Positions 1 through 8,123 of a stretch of DNA of 64,000 nucleotides are shown one piece after another. Location of the stretch: NCBI RefSeq assembly GCF_022698145.1, contig NZ_JALDAX010000010.1:124001-188000 (forward strand), in the 5' to 3' direction. The notes beneath the pieces are model-generated. The model ran no database searches and was not told the DNA's origin. It saw nothing but the letters and a program-made list of their open reading frames with translations. Within the stretch, counting starts at the first letter, position 1. Each line of letters opens with the position of its first letter. The translations under genes and the position numbers were made by a program. Origin of the DNA: Streptomyces spinosisporus (lineage in GTDB: Bacteria > Actinomycetota > Actinomycetes > Streptomycetales > Streptomycetaceae).

Positions 1-53
1 ACGCACGGCATTACCGCGACAGGCGGTGTGACGGGCGTCGGGCCTGCGGCCAG

Positions 54-298
54 GGTCTGTCTTTCGGATCGGGTCGGCTGAAGGGAACGGCGCGTCCTGG
101 CCGACCCGAGCGGGGTCTGGTGCGTGCGGCTGCAAGGCGGAGGGGGGCGTCGACGCGATGGGGTCCCCCCGGGTCGAGCGGAGTCGTGGGGGAGTCGGCA
201 ATCGACGACAACGCCGCTGGGGGCACCCCCACGCCCTTCAGGCAGTGGGGGAGCGCGTGCCAGGGCCCGCGACGCCGAGATGATCCGAAAGACAGGCC
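54..298. mobile_element. MITE-like element with 17-bp terminal inverted repeats
   Basis: GGTCTGTCTTTCGGATC at 54-70 recurs inverted at 282-298 (GATCCGAAAGACAGGCC) with one mismatch. The right end is flanked by CTAG (299-302) and the left by CCAG (50-53), which fits a decayed 4-bp CTAG target duplication. The 245-bp interior has short GC-rich hairpins and no convincing gene. Similar short elements with this terminal sequence are, to my recollection, scattered between Streptomyces genes and probably moved by an IS5-like transposase; that link is inferred. The right target site contains the stop codon of the SMR gene. Confidence 0.6.
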
Positions 299-622
299 CT
301 AGTGGGCCGAGCCCGACAGTTGCAGGCCGATCACGCCCACGATCACCAGGCTGATCGAGACGAGCTTGAGGGCGGAGACCAGGTCGCCGAGGAAGACCAT
401 GCCGTAGACCGCGGTGCCCGCGGCGCCGATGCCGGTCCACACCGCGTACGCGGGGCCGACGTCGAGCTTGCGCAGGGACAGGGTCAGCAGGCCGAAGCTG
501 CCGAGCGCGAATATGCAGAACGCGATCGTGGGCCAGAGCCGTGTGAAGCCGTGCGAGAGCTTCAGACACACGGCGAAACCGGTCTCGAGCAACCCGGCCA
601 CCACCACCAGCAGCCACGCCAT
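299..622 (-). CDS. SMR-family multidrug efflux protein (SugE/QacE type)
   Basis: A 107-residue protein, the usual length of small multidrug resistance transporters. Four hydrophobic helices are visible, with the membrane-embedded glutamate in helix 1 (LLETGFAVCLKLSHG, Glu at residue 13) and the WTGIGAAGTAVYG segment of helix 3. Such proteins work as antiparallel dimers in the cytoplasmic membrane and exchange protons for cationic compounds or guanidinium. The KLSHG segment after helix 1 resembles the SugE/Gdx branch more than QacE, so guanidinium export is plausible but not shown. It stands alone. Its TAG stop lies in the target site of the adjacent MITE-like element, so the native C-terminus may have been altered slightly by that insertion. 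Confidence 0.88.
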   Translation of the reverse strand: MAWLLVVVAGLLETGFAVCLKLSHGFTRLWPTIAFCIFALGSFGLLTLSLRKLDVGPAYAVWTGIGAAGTAVYGMVFLGDLVSALKLVSISLVIVGVIGLQLSGSAH

Positions 623-639
623 GTGCTGTCCTCCCGTAG

Positions 640-672
640 GTCCGGCTGGGTGCGATTATGCACTTACCGGAC
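640..672 (-). promoter_or_regulatory. Palindrome overlapping a -10-like box upstream of the SMR gene
   Basis: On the minus strand GTCCGG and CCGGAC enclose a second inverted pair, GTGC and GCAC, with CATAAT (655-660) between them. The block ends about 18 bp before the ATG. It could be an operator over the -10 element or a leader hairpin. SMR genes are often preceded by guanidine riboswitches, but I could not fit a guanidine-I, -II or -III consensus here. Confidence 0.35.
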
Positions 673-715
673 CCGCGTGCACACAAACAACGCGGTGGTC
701 ACACGGGTCCTGGGG

Positions 716-1726
716 TCAGTCGCCCTCCGTGCGCTCCCGGGTCGCCAGCAGCCGCCGCAGCGAATACAGCCGGGCCGGGTCGGCATGGCCCTCGGCCACC
801 CACTCGTCCAGCGCGCAGTCCGGCTCGTCGTGGCTGCAGGCGCGCGGGCAGTTCGCCGTGCCCGGTTCGAGGTCCGGGAAGGCGTGGATGACCCGGGACG
901 GGTCGATGTGGGCGAGGCCGAAGGAGCGGATGCCCGGGGTGTCGATCACCCATCCCTCGTCGTCGGACAGGGGCAGGGCGAGCGCCGAGGTCGTGGTGTG
1001 CCGGCCGCGGCCCGTCACCGCGTTCACATGCCCCGTCACACGGCGGCGCTCCTGAGGCACCAGCGCGTTGACCAGCGTCGTCTTGCCGACACCGGAGTGG
1101 CCGACGAACGCGGTGACCCGGCCGCGCAACTGCTCGCGCACCCGGACCGAGGCGTCGCCGTTCTGCAACTCCTCGCGGCTGGTGACGACATGGGGGATGT
1201 CGAGGTCGCCGTAGAGCTCCAAAAGCTTGTCCGGCGGGGCGAGATCCGACTTGGTCATGACCAGCAGGGGGGTCAGGCCGCCGTCGTAGGCCGCGACCAG
1301 GGCGCGGTCGATCAGCCGCGGGCGCGGCTCCGGGTCGGCGAGGGCGGTGACGATGGCGAGCTGGTCGGCGTTGGCGACGACCACGCGCTCGTAGGGATCG
1401 TCGTCGTCGGCCGTGCGGCGCAGCACCGAGGTGCGCGGCTCGATGCGGACGATGCGCGCGAGGGTGTCCTTCTTGCCGGACAGGTCGCCGACGAGGGCCA
1501 CCCGGTCGCCGACCACCGCCGCCTTGCGGCCGAGCTCCCGGGCCTTCATCGCCATCACGATCCGGCCGTCGACCAGACAGGTCAGCCGGCCCCGGTCGAC
1601 GGTGAGGACCATGCCCTCGGCAGCGTCCTCGTGGGCGGGACGGATGTGCGTACGGGGCCGGGTGCCCTTGCGGTTGGGACGGCTGCGGATGTCGTCCTCG
1701 TCGGTGTGCTTGCCGTAGCGGCGCAT
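716..1726 (-). CDS. rsgA: Ribosome small-subunit-dependent GTPase A
   Basis: A circularly permuted GTPase that checks late 30S subunit assembly. The 336 residues show an OB-fold region (about 40-105), then the motifs in permuted order: G4 TKSD (158-161), G1 GHSGVGKT (209-216) and G3 DTPG (262-265). A C-terminal zinc-knuckle follows (Cys293, Cys297, His299, Cys304). The N-terminal 35 residues are basic and disordered-looking, as in actinobacterial homologues. The start is 12 bp downstream of the aroA stop on the same strand, so the two are almost certainly cotranscribed. Length and motifs are complete. Confidence 0.95.
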   Translation of the reverse strand: MRRYGKHTDEDDIRSRPNRKGTRPRTHIRPAHEDAAEGMVLTVDRGRLTCLVDGRIVMAMKARELGRKAAVVGDRVALVGDLSGKKDTLARIVRIEPRTSVLRRTADDDDPYERVVVANADQLAIVTALADPEPRPRLIDRALVAAYDGGLTPLLVMTKSDLAPPDKLLELYGDLDIPHVVTSREELQNGDASVRVREQLRGRVTAFVGHSGVGKTTLVNALVPQERRRVTGHVNAVTGRGRHTTTSALALPLSDDEGWVIDTPGIRSFGLAHIDPSRVIHAFPDLEPGTANCPRACSHDEPDCALDEWVAEGHADPARLYSLRRLLATRERTEGD

Positions 1727-1738
1727 GTCCCTACGTCC

Positions 1739-3055
1739 CTACGCCCCGAGCATCCCGGTCCACATGTCGGGGAAGTCCGGCAGGGTCTTCGCCGTCGTCG
1801 CCACGTTCTCGATCTGCACGCCCTCGACCGCGAGGCCGATGATCGCGCCGGCCGTCGCCATGCGGTGGTCCTCGTAGGTGTGGAAGATCCCGCCGTGCAG
1901 CCGGCGCGGGCGGATGTGCAGGCCGTCGGCGGTCTCGGTGACATCGCCGCCGAGTTCGTTGATCTCCTTGGTGAGCGCGGCCAGCCGGTCCGTCTCGTGC
2001 AGCCGCAGATGGGCCACGCCCCGCAGGGTGGAGGGGGAGTCCGCGAGGGCCGCGACCGCCGCGATGCCCGGGGTCAGCTCGCCCACCTCGCCCAGGTCCA
2101 CGTCGATCCCGTGCACGGCACCCGAACCGGTGAACTCCAGCCCGTACTCGGTGAGTTCGCAGGAACCGCCCATTTCGGTGAAGATCTCCCGCAGTTTGTC
2201 GCCGGGCTGCGTGGTGCGGGCCGGCCAGTCGGGGATCACGACCTTGCCGCCGGTCACCAGTGCGGCGGCCAGGAAGGGCTGGGCGTTGGACAGGTCGGGC
2301 TCGATGACCAGGTCCCGGCCGAGCAGCGCGCCCGGCGTCACCCGCCACACGTTCGGCTCGCCGCCCGCCTCCGGGGTGTCCACCTGGGCGCCGACCGCGC
2401 GCAGCATGTCGACGGTCATGCGGATGTGCGGGAGGGAGGGCAGCGAGGAGCCGGTGTGCCGGACCTCCACACCCTGGTTGAAGCGCGGGCCGGAGAGGAG
2501 GAGAGCGGACACGAACTGCGACGAGGACGAGGCGTCGATCTCCACCGGACCACCGTCCAGGGCGCCCCCGCCGTGCACGGTGAGCGGCAGCGCGTCACGG
2601 CCGTCGTCGTCGATCCGGGCGCCGAGCACGCGCAGGGCGTCGATGACTCCGTGCAAGGGGCGCTCGTACGACCTCGGATCGCCGTCGAAGCGGACCGGGC
2701 CGTCGGCGAGCGCGGCGACCGGCGGCAGGAAGCGCATCACCGTGCCGGCGTTGCCGACGTCGACCGTGGCCGGGCCGTGCAGGCCGGTGGGCAGCACACG
2801 CCAGGTCTCTCCCGTGCCGTCCGGGCCCACGCCCTCGACGATGTCGACGCCCATCGCGCGCAGGGCGCCGGCCATCAGCAGGGTGTCGCGGGAGCGCAGC
2901 GGGCGGCGCAGCCAGCCGGGTTCGCTGGCCAGGGCGGCGAGGACGAGGGCGCGGTTGGTGACGGACTTGGACCCCGGTACGTGGACCGTCGCGTCGACGG
3001 CTCCGCTCGCTACGGGGGCGGGCCAGAGGGCGGTGGGTGCGTCTTGTGGGGCCAT
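1739..3055 (-). CDS. aroA: 3-phosphoshikimate 1-carboxyvinyltransferase (EPSP synthase)
   Basis: Transfers the enolpyruvyl group of PEP to shikimate-3-phosphate, the sixth step of the shikimate pathway. The 438-residue protein carries the N-terminal PGSKSVTNRAL motif (27-37), the VGNAGTVMRF loop and the YERPLHG segment, and the C-terminal HETDRL and YEDHRMA stretches that bind phosphate and PEP. I chose ATG at 3055 because the protein then starts a short distance before the conserved VHVPGSKS and matches family length; upstream in-frame sequence (to 3250) looks non-coding and rich in repeats. It is first in an operon with rsgA. Confidence 0.95.
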   Translation of the reverse strand: MAPQDAPTALWPAPVASGAVDATVHVPGSKSVTNRALVLAALASEPGWLRRPLRSRDTLLMAGALRAMGVDIVEGVGPDGTGETWRVLPTGLHGPATVDVGNAGTVMRFLPPVAALADGPVRFDGDPRSYERPLHGVIDALRVLGARIDDDGRDALPLTVHGGGALDGGPVEIDASSSSQFVSALLLSGPRFNQGVEVRHTGSSLPSLPHIRMTVDMLRAVGAQVDTPEAGGEPNVWRVTPGALLGRDLVIEPDLSNAQPFLAAALVTGGKVVIPDWPARTTQPGDKLREIFTEMGGSCELTEYGLEFTGSGAVHGIDVDLGEVGELTPGIAAVAALADSPSTLRGVAHLRLHETDRLAALTKEINELGGDVTETADGLHIRPRRLHGGIFHTYEDHRMATAGAIIGLAVEGVQIENVATTAKTLPDFPDMWTGMLGA

Positions 3056-3092
3056 GGGCCCCACTTTATAAGGAGGGGGTCGTTTGGCTGCG

Positions 3093-3180
3093 GCGCCGTC
3101 GTGGCTGGTCGCGCCCCGCGGCGGAGCCGCTGATGTCACAGCCCCGCGCCCCTGTGATGCGCCCCTTCGGGGCTGCATCA
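3093..3180. repeat. Dispersed Streptomyces intergenic repeat, copy 1
   Basis: GTGGCTGGTCGCGC (3101-3114) and CCCCGCGCCCCT (3142-3153) recur at 10473-10503, where they sit closer together. The intervening part can fold (TCACAG/CTGTGA around CCCCGCGCCC). These words are familiar from many Streptomyces intergenic regions; function unknown. It lies between aroA (upstream side) and the M50 protease gene. Confidence 0.5.
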
Positions 3181-3897
3181 CACCTCCAGCAGCCAGCGTC
3201 CCCCACCGATCAGCGAGCACAGACTCACCGCGTGAAACAGGAACAACCACAAGCCCGCCGGTACATGCGTCAGACGTGACAGTTGGTCCGCGTCCGAATC
3301 ACCCGCGCCCCCGCGGCGGCGCTTCCCCTGGAGTTCGAAGGCCGGGCGTACGCCCCCCACCAGCAGGAACCACACCACCGCGTACGCGAACGCCGCCTGT
3401 ACCTGCGGTCCCGCCAGCCAGGACACGAGAAGGAACGTGCCGCCGGTCAGGACCACCGTCACGGCGCCGTACGCGTTGCGGATCATCACGAGCATCGCTA
3501 TGAGCAGGGCCGTCGCCACCCACAGCAGGAGGGTGATGTGGCCGGCGGCGAGCAGGGCGGCGCCGCCGAGGCCGAGCAGTGGGGGAGCGGTGTAGCCGGC
3601 AGCCGCGGTGAGGATCATGCCGAGGCCGTGCGGCTTGCCGCGGCTGACGGTGAGGCCGCTGGTGTCCGAGTGCAGGCGTATGCCCGTGAGCTGGCGGCCG
3701 GTGAGCAGCGCCGTCAGACCGTGGCCGCCCTCGTGCGCGATGGTGATGGCGTTGCGCGAGAGGCGCCACACGCCGTGCGGGACGGTCACGGCGACCGCGG
3801 CGACCAGGGTCGCGATCACCACCCACAGGTCGGGGTCGGGCTGGGTGCCGAAGACCCGGTCCCAGAGGGAGGTGAGTGAGGAGGCGGTGCTGTCCAT
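3178..3897 (-). CDS. M50-family membrane metalloprotease-like protein
   Basis: A 239-residue membrane protein with five or six hydrophobic segments and the zinc-binding motif HEGGH (an HExxH match) just after the phrase NAITIAHE, so it belongs to the site-2-protease-like M50B group common in actinobacteria. Its substrate cannot be told from the sequence. M50 proteins cut within or close to the membrane, often releasing regulators. I prefer ATG at 3897 (MDSTASSLTSLWD) to the longer frame from 3945, whose extra residues overlap the divergent SRAP gene's leader. It is a single gene transcribed away from the SRAP gene at 3948. Confidence 0.75.
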   Translation of the reverse strand: MDSTASSLTSLWDRVFGTQPDPDLWVVIATLVAAVAVTVPHGVWRLSRNAITIAHEGGHGLTALLTGRQLTGIRLHSDTSGLTVSRGKPHGLGMILTAAAGYTAPPLLGLGGAALLAAGHITLLLWVATALLIAMLVMIRNAYGAVTVVLTGGTFLLVSWLAGPQVQAAFAYAVVWFLLVGGVRPAFELQGKRRRGGAGDSDADQLSRLTHVPAGLWLFLFHAVSLCSLIGGGRWLLEV

Positions 3898-3947
3898 CGG
3901 TGGCTTTGGCTCCCGTAAGGCTCGGCGGATCTGGCAGTGTGGCACGT

Positions 3948-4763
3948 ATGTGCGGACGGTATGCAGCGAGTCGTGGGCCAGAGGATCTCGCAGGAATCTT
4001 TGAGATCGAGAAGTGGGAGCCGGAGGAGACTCTGGCGCCCGACTACAACGTGGCCCCCACCAAGGAGGTCTACGCCGTTCTCGACCGCCCTCTTAAGGAC
4101 GTGGAGGACCCGCGGCCGGTTCGCCAGCTCCGCACGCTCAAGTGGGGACTCGTGCCGAGCTGGTCGAAGACGCCCGAGGGCGCCGCCCGGATGATCAACG
4201 CCCGTGCGGAGACGCTCCACGAGAAGCCGTCGTACAAGCGGGCCTTCTCCTCCCGCCGCTGCATCATCCCGGCCGACGGCTACTACGAGTGGGTCACCGG
4301 CAAGCAGGAGCGCGAACTGGAGGTCGACGGCAAGAAGAAGCGGCCGCGCAAGCAGCCCTACTTCGTGCTGCCCGCCGACGGCTCGGTCTTCGCGATGGCC
4401 GGTCTGTACGAGTTCTGGCGGGACAAGACGCTGCCCGACGACCACCCGCAGGCCTGGTGGGTGACCTGCTCCGTGATCACCACGGAGGCCGAGACCGGCC
4501 CGCTGGCCGTGTCCCCCGCCGAGGGACCGCACTCCCTGTCCGAGATCCATCCGCGGATGCCGCTGATGCTCACCCCGGACCGCTGGGACGCCTGGCTCGA
4601 CCCCTCCCGCACCGACCTCGACGACCTGCGCGCACTGCTCGCGCCGCCGCCCGAGGGCCTGATGCGCGCCTACCCGGTCTCCACCGCCGTCAGCAACGTC
4701 CGCAACAACGGCCCGGAGCTGCTCAAGGAGCTGGAAGGGCCCGAAGAGGGCACACTTTTCTGA
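3948..4763 (+). CDS. SRAP-domain protein (YedK/HMCES type), abasic-site shield
   Basis: A 271-residue SRAP protein. It starts MCGRYA, leaving Cys2 as the N-terminal nucleophile after methionine removal. It also has the family residues in MINARAETL, the glutamate in GYYEW and the histidine in IHPRMP. YedK/HMCES proteins form a covalent thiazolidine crosslink to abasic sites in single-stranded DNA and so protect stalled forks. The start at 3948 is fixed by the requirement for Cys2; longer in-frame starts would abolish activity. The hydrolase gene follows 1 bp after the stop, so the two are likely one transcript. Confidence 0.93.
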   Translation: MCGRYAASRGPEDLAGIFEIEKWEPEETLAPDYNVAPTKEVYAVLDRPLKDVEDPRPVRQLRTLKWGLVPSWSKTPEGAARMINARAETLHEKPSYKRAFSSRRCIIPADGYYEWVTGKQERELEVDGKKKRPRKQPYFVLPADGSVFAMAGLYEFWRDKTLPDDHPQAWWVTCSVITTEAETGPLAVSPAEGPHSLSEIHPRMPLMLTPDRWDAWLDPSRTDLDDLRALLAPPPEGLMRAYPVSTAVSNVRNNGPELLKELEGPEEGTLF

Positions 4764-4764
4764 C

Positions 4765-5433
4765 GTGACGACTTCTGACGCAGCCACTTCTGACGCGACG
4801 ACCGGGACCGTCGAAACGATCGCGACGGACGCCGGCGAGGCGCGCATCACCTGGCACCCGGCCGAGCGGGCACGGCTCGTGCTGGCCCTGAGCCACGGCG
4901 CGGGCGGCGGCATCGAGGCCCGGGACCTGCAGGCGCTGGCCGCCGTCCTGCCCGGGCATGGTGTGACCGTCGCCCTGGTGGAGCAGCCCTGGCGGGTGGC
5001 CGGCAAGAAGGTGGCCTCGCCGCCCAGGACCCTGGACACCGGCTGGCGCGGCATCTGGCCCGCGCTGACCGGGCCGGGACTGCCGGTGGTCTCCGGCGGC
5101 CGCAGCGCCGGCGCCCGCGTCGCCTGCCGTACGGCGTCCGAACTCGGCGCACACGCCGTCCTCGCCCTGAGCTTCCCGCTCCACCCGCCGGGCCGGCCGG
5201 AGAAGTCCCGGGCCGGGGAACTGCTCGGATCGGGGGTGCCCACCCTGGTCGTACAGGGCGGCAACGACCCCTTCGGCAGGCCGGAGGAGTTTCCCGACGG
5301 AACGTACGAGCTGGTCGAGGTGGCGTACGGCGATCACGGCTTCGCCGTGCCGAAGAAGGCGGACATCTCCCAGGAGCAGGCCGTGGCGATCATCACGGAC
5401 GCGGTGGTGAAGTGGACCGGGTCGCTGGGGTGA
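4765..5433 (+). CDS. Alpha/beta hydrolase of the KANL3/Tex30-like family
   Basis: A 222-residue predicted serine hydrolase. It shows the oxyanion-region SHGAGGG, the nucleophile elbow GGRSAGARVA, the acid-bearing QGGNDPFG loop and the C-terminal histidine in YGDHGF. That fits the compact dienelactone-hydrolase-like KANL3/Tex30 group, whose bacterial substrates are unknown. The GTG start one base after the SRAP stop gives the expected N-terminus, and translational coupling is likely. The sigR promoter begins within 10 bp of its stop. No signal peptide, so cytoplasmic. Confidence 0.75.
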   Translation: MTTSDAATSDATTGTVETIATDAGEARITWHPAERARLVLALSHGAGGGIEARDLQALAAVLPGHGVTVALVEQPWRVAGKKVASPPRTLDTGWRGIWPALTGPGLPVVSGGRSAGARVACRTASELGAHAVLALSFPLHPPGRPEKSRAGELLGSGVPTLVVQGGNDPFGRPEEFPDGTYELVEVAYGDHGFAVPKKADISQEQAVAIITDAVVKWTGSLG

Positions 5434-5439
5434 GGCCCG

Positions 5440-5465
5440 GGAATGTTGCGGCGGCGCCCTCTGTT
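5440..5465 (+). promoter_or_regulatory. SigR-dependent autoregulatory promoter (sigRp2)
   Basis: GGAAT at 5440-5444 and GTT at 5463-5465 are separated by exactly 18 bp, the published SigR consensus (GGAAT-N18-GTT). It lies 60 bp upstream of the extended sigR start. In S. coelicolor the distal sigRp2 promoter is SigR-driven and gives the transcript encoding the longer, unstable isoform. Spacing, sequence and position all match that model. Confidence 0.88.
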
Positions 5466-5524
5466 GAAGGAGCCAGAAGTGCTGGTCGACCAGCACCGAT
5501 GTCGTAGGAGAGGAAGTCCGCCGC

Positions 5525-6373
5525 ATGGGTTCGACCATCTGCCCGAGCCGTGAGCGCAGCGCTGACCTGGACTGGACGGTGCTGACTGCGGCCAAGACCA
5601 CCCCAATTCGAGGGGCGGCGGGGACGGGTCGTCGTCTATCCTCCGATTCTGGTGGGACCGGTTTCGGCTCCGCCCGGAATCTTGAGGAGGTGGGTCCGGT
5701 CACTGGGACCGACGCAGGGACCGACAACGGCCAGGCGGAGCAGCCCGAGGGCCAGGGCATCAGCGCGGAGTCGACCACGGAGCGCAGCGCGCGCTTCGAG
5801 CGGGACGCGCTCGAATTCCTCGACCAGATGTACTCGGCCGCGCTGCGTATGACGCGCAACCCGGCCGACGCGGAGGACCTGGTGCAGGAGACGTACGCGA
5901 AGGCGTACGCGTCCTTCCACCAGTTCCGTGAAGGCACCAACCTCAAGGCGTGGCTGTACCGCATCCTGACCAACACCTTCATCAACTCGTACCGCAAGAA
6001 GCAGCGCGAACCCCAGCGCTCGGCGGCCGAGGAGATCGAGGACTGGCAGCTCGCGCGCGCCGAGTCGCACATGTCGACCGGTCTGCGCTCCGCCGAGTCG
6101 CAGGCGCTCGACCACCTTCCGGACTCGGACGTGAAGGCCGCGCTCCAGGCGATCCCCGAGGAATTCCGCATCGCCGTCTACCTCGCTGACGTAGAGGGCT
6201 TTGCCTACAAGGAGATCGCGGACATCATGGGGACACCCATCGGTACGGTGATGTCCCGGCTGCACCGGGGCCGCCGTCAACTGCGCGGCATGCTCGAGGA
6301 CTACGCCCGTGAGCGCGGGCTGGTCCCGGCCGGCGCCGGAGAGTCGAACGAAGCGAAAGGCTCGGGCTCATGA
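5525..6373 (+). CDS. sigR: ECF sigma factor SigR, thiol-oxidative stress (two-start gene)
   Basis: RNA polymerase sigma factor for the thiol-disulfide stress regulon. Region 2 (DQMYSAALRMTRNPADAEDLVQ) and region 4 (EEFRIAVYLADVEGFAYKEIA) are intact. Two starts are visible. ATG 5525 gives 282 residues. GTG 5690 gives 227 residues, the usual SigR length. The difference is exactly 55 residues, matching the known N-terminal extension of the S. coelicolor isoform SigR', made from the induced transcript and rapidly degraded. The stop overlaps the rsrA start (ATGA), giving coupled translation with its anti-sigma factor. A SigR-type promoter at 5440 closes a positive loop. Confidence 0.95.
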   Translation: MGSTICPSRERSADLDWTVLTAAKTTPIRGAAGTGRRLSSDSGGTGFGSARNLEEVGPVTGTDAGTDNGQAEQPEGQGISAESTTERSARFERDALEFLDQMYSAALRMTRNPADAEDLVQETYAKAYASFHQFREGTNLKAWLYRILTNTFINSYRKKQREPQRSAAEEIEDWQLARAESHMSTGLRSAESQALDHLPDSDVKAALQAIPEEFRIAVYLADVEGFAYKEIADIMGTPIGTVMSRLHRGRRQLRGMLEDYARERGLVPAGAGESNEAKGSGS

Positions 6374-6681
6374 GCTGCGGAGAGCCGCACGAGACGGACT
6401 GCAGCGAGGTTCTCGATCATCTCTACGAGTTCCTCGACAGCGAGATGCCGGAAGTCGATCGCGACAAGTTCAAGCAGCACTTCCAGGAGTGCTCGCCGTG
6501 TCTGGAGAAGTACGGCCTGGAGCAGGCCGTGAAGAAGCTCGTCAAGCGGTGCTGCGGACATGACGACGTGCCGACGGACCTGCGGTCCAAGGTCATGGGG
6601 CGGATCGAGCTGATCCGCTCCGGCCAGAGCGTCCCCGAGCACGACGTCACCGCCTCCCCGGCGAGCCCGCAGGAGTCCTGA
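6370..6681 (+). CDS. rsrA: Redox-sensing zinc anti-sigma factor RsrA
   Basis: A 103-residue zinc-binding anti-sigma factor that holds SigR inactive under reducing conditions. All seven redox/zinc positions of S. coelicolor RsrA are at identical numbers: Cys3, Cys11, His37, Cys41, Cys44, Cys61 and Cys62, with H-x3-C-x2-C at 37-44. On oxidation a disulfide involving Cys11 and Cys41 or Cys44 forms in the known protein, zinc is expelled and SigR is released. The ATG overlaps the sigR stop, and the same transcript supplies both partners. Confidence 0.97.
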   Translation: MSCGEPHETDCSEVLDHLYEFLDSEMPEVDRDKFKQHFQECSPCLEKYGLEQAVKKLVKRCCGHDDVPTDLRSKVMGRIELIRSGQSVPEHDVTASPASPQES

Positions 6682-6809
6682 CCCCTTCAGGCCCTCGCTC
6701 GGGACGGGCCGGCGTCACTCGAACGTGCTAATCCACGGCTCATACGCCGACGCGGCCCCCTCGAGCCCCCCTACGCTCCTCAGCCTGAGCAGCATCGGCC
6801 GGGAGGGGC

Positions 6810-8123
6810 GTGATGGAGGCGGTTCCGCGACGGGCACGTGCGTACGTCGCCTGTACGGTCCTCGGCGCTCTGTTCTGTCTGCTTCCGCTGCCGGCCACGC
6901 GTGTCTCCTGGTCGGCCGTCGCCCTGCTGGCCCTGGTGTACGCCGCCTGTGAGCAGGCGGCCGCCCGATGGCGCGTTGCCGGAACGTTCTACCCGGTCCT
7001 GCTCGCCGGTGCCTTTCTCCTTCCGCCGTCCGCCGCCGCCCTGGTCGCACTGCCGGGCGCGCTGCTCTCCCGCGCCGACCAGCGGCCGCGGCTGCCGCGC
7101 CGGGGCCGGCGGGCCGCCCAGCTGGTCCTCGGCGTGTGGGCCGCGAGCGCGGTGCACGGGGCGCTCGGCGGGCGGGACGCGGTGGTGGCCTCCGACTTCC
7201 CGTACGCGCTGGCGCCCGCGGGCGCCGCCGTACTGGCCTTCTGCCTGGTGCTGACCGCCCTGGACGGCGGACTGCGAGTGCTGACCGAGCATGTGCCGCT
7301 GCGCCGCGCCTGGCGCGGCCTGTTCGTACGCTCCCTGGCGCCGGTGGCCGTGCACGGTCTCGCCGGGCTGATGATGGCCGTCCTGTGGCGCAGCCCCTAC
7401 GGCCCCGTCGCCGCGCTGCTCGTGCTGCTGCCGATGTGCGTGTCCTGGTGGGCCTTCGCGCAGTACCACCGCGAGCGCGCCGCCCACCAGGCGACGATCC
7501 GCGCACTGGTGCAGGCCGTCGACATCAAGGACGGCTACACCCGCGGCCACAGCGAACGGGTCGGCCAGGCCTCGATGATGATCGCGCGTGAACTCGGCAT
7601 GGACGACGAGCGCGTCGAGGTGCTGCGGTTCGCCGGCATCCTGCACGACGTGGGCAAACTCGGCGTCCCCACACGGCTGTTGCGCAAGGACGGCCCGCTC
7701 ACCCCCGAGGAGCGGCGGGTCATCGAGCTGCATCCCGAGTACGGCCACGAGATGGTGCGGGGCATCGGTTTCCTGGGCGAGGCCCGGGCCGCCGTACTGC
7801 ACCATCACGAGCGGCTGGACGGCAGCGGCTATCCGTACGGGCTGGTGGGGACCCAGATCCCGGAGTCGGCGCGGGTGGTGGCCGTGGCCGACGCCTTCGA
7901 CGCGATGACGTCCACGCGCTCCTACCGCCGGGCCCGGCCCGTCCCCGTCGCCCTGCAGGAGCTGGAGCGGTGCGCGGGCTCGCAGTTCGACCCGCGGATG
8001 GTCACGGCACTGGTGCGGGCGCTCGTCCGCGACGGCTGGCATCCGGCGGTCACCGCCCAGGAGGAGCCCCGCGTCCCGGCACCGCCCGCGCCCGTCGCCG
8101 CCCCCGCGCGAGCCCACCCATGA
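6810..8123 (+). CDS. Membrane-anchored HD-GYP-type phosphohydrolase
   Basis: A 437-residue protein. About 200 N-terminal residues form several hydrophobic helices (MASE-like sensor). The C-terminal HD-GYP domain has HSERV, the catalytic HDVGK, the HHHERLDGSGYP motif and the DAFDAMTSTRSYR stretch. HD-GYP domains hydrolyse cyclic di-GMP or related cyclic dinucleotides; residues needed for metal binding appear present. The start is GTG 6810 or ATG 6813 after a GGGAGGGG ribosome site. Its stop overlaps the next HD gene (ATGA), so the two are coexpressed. It is 128 bp downstream of rsrA and may have its own promoter. Confidence 0.85.
   Translation: MMEAVPRRARAYVACTVLGALFCLLPLPATRVSWSAVALLALVYAACEQAAARWRVAGTFYPVLLAGAFLLPPSAAALVALPGALLSRADQRPRLPRRGRRAAQLVLGVWAASAVHGALGGRDAVVASDFPYALAPAGAAVLAFCLVLTALDGGLRVLTEHVPLRRAWRGLFVRSLAPVAVHGLAGLMMAVLWRSPYGPVAALLVLLPMCVSWWAFAQYHRERAAHQATIRALVQAVDIKDGYTRGHSERVGQASMMIARELGMDDERVEVLRFAGILHDVGKLGVPTRLLRKDGPLTPEERRVIELHPEYGHEMVRGIGFLGEARAAVLHHHERLDGSGYPYGLVGTQIPESARVVAVADAFDAMTSTRSYRRARPVPVALQELERCAGSQFDPRMVTALVRALVRDGWHPAVTAQEEPRVPAPPAPVAAPARAHP

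Noticed and set aside
623..715. Guanidine riboswitch upstream of the SMR gene
   Set aside because: The palindrome and ribosome site do not show the ACGR loops of guanidine-II or the guanidine-III consensus; kept only as a possible operator or hairpin.
302..3133. A 943-residue open frame on the plus strand, antisense to rsgA and aroA
   Set aside because: High-GC coding DNA leaves long stop-free frames opposite real genes. The product is low-complexity (Arg, Gly, Val) without any domain, and both rsgA and aroA are motif-complete.
5676..5701. Second SigR-type promoter (GGAAT at 5676)
   Set aside because: The expected GTT after 18 bp is GTC, and it overlaps the short sigR start, so it is less likely than the site at 5440.
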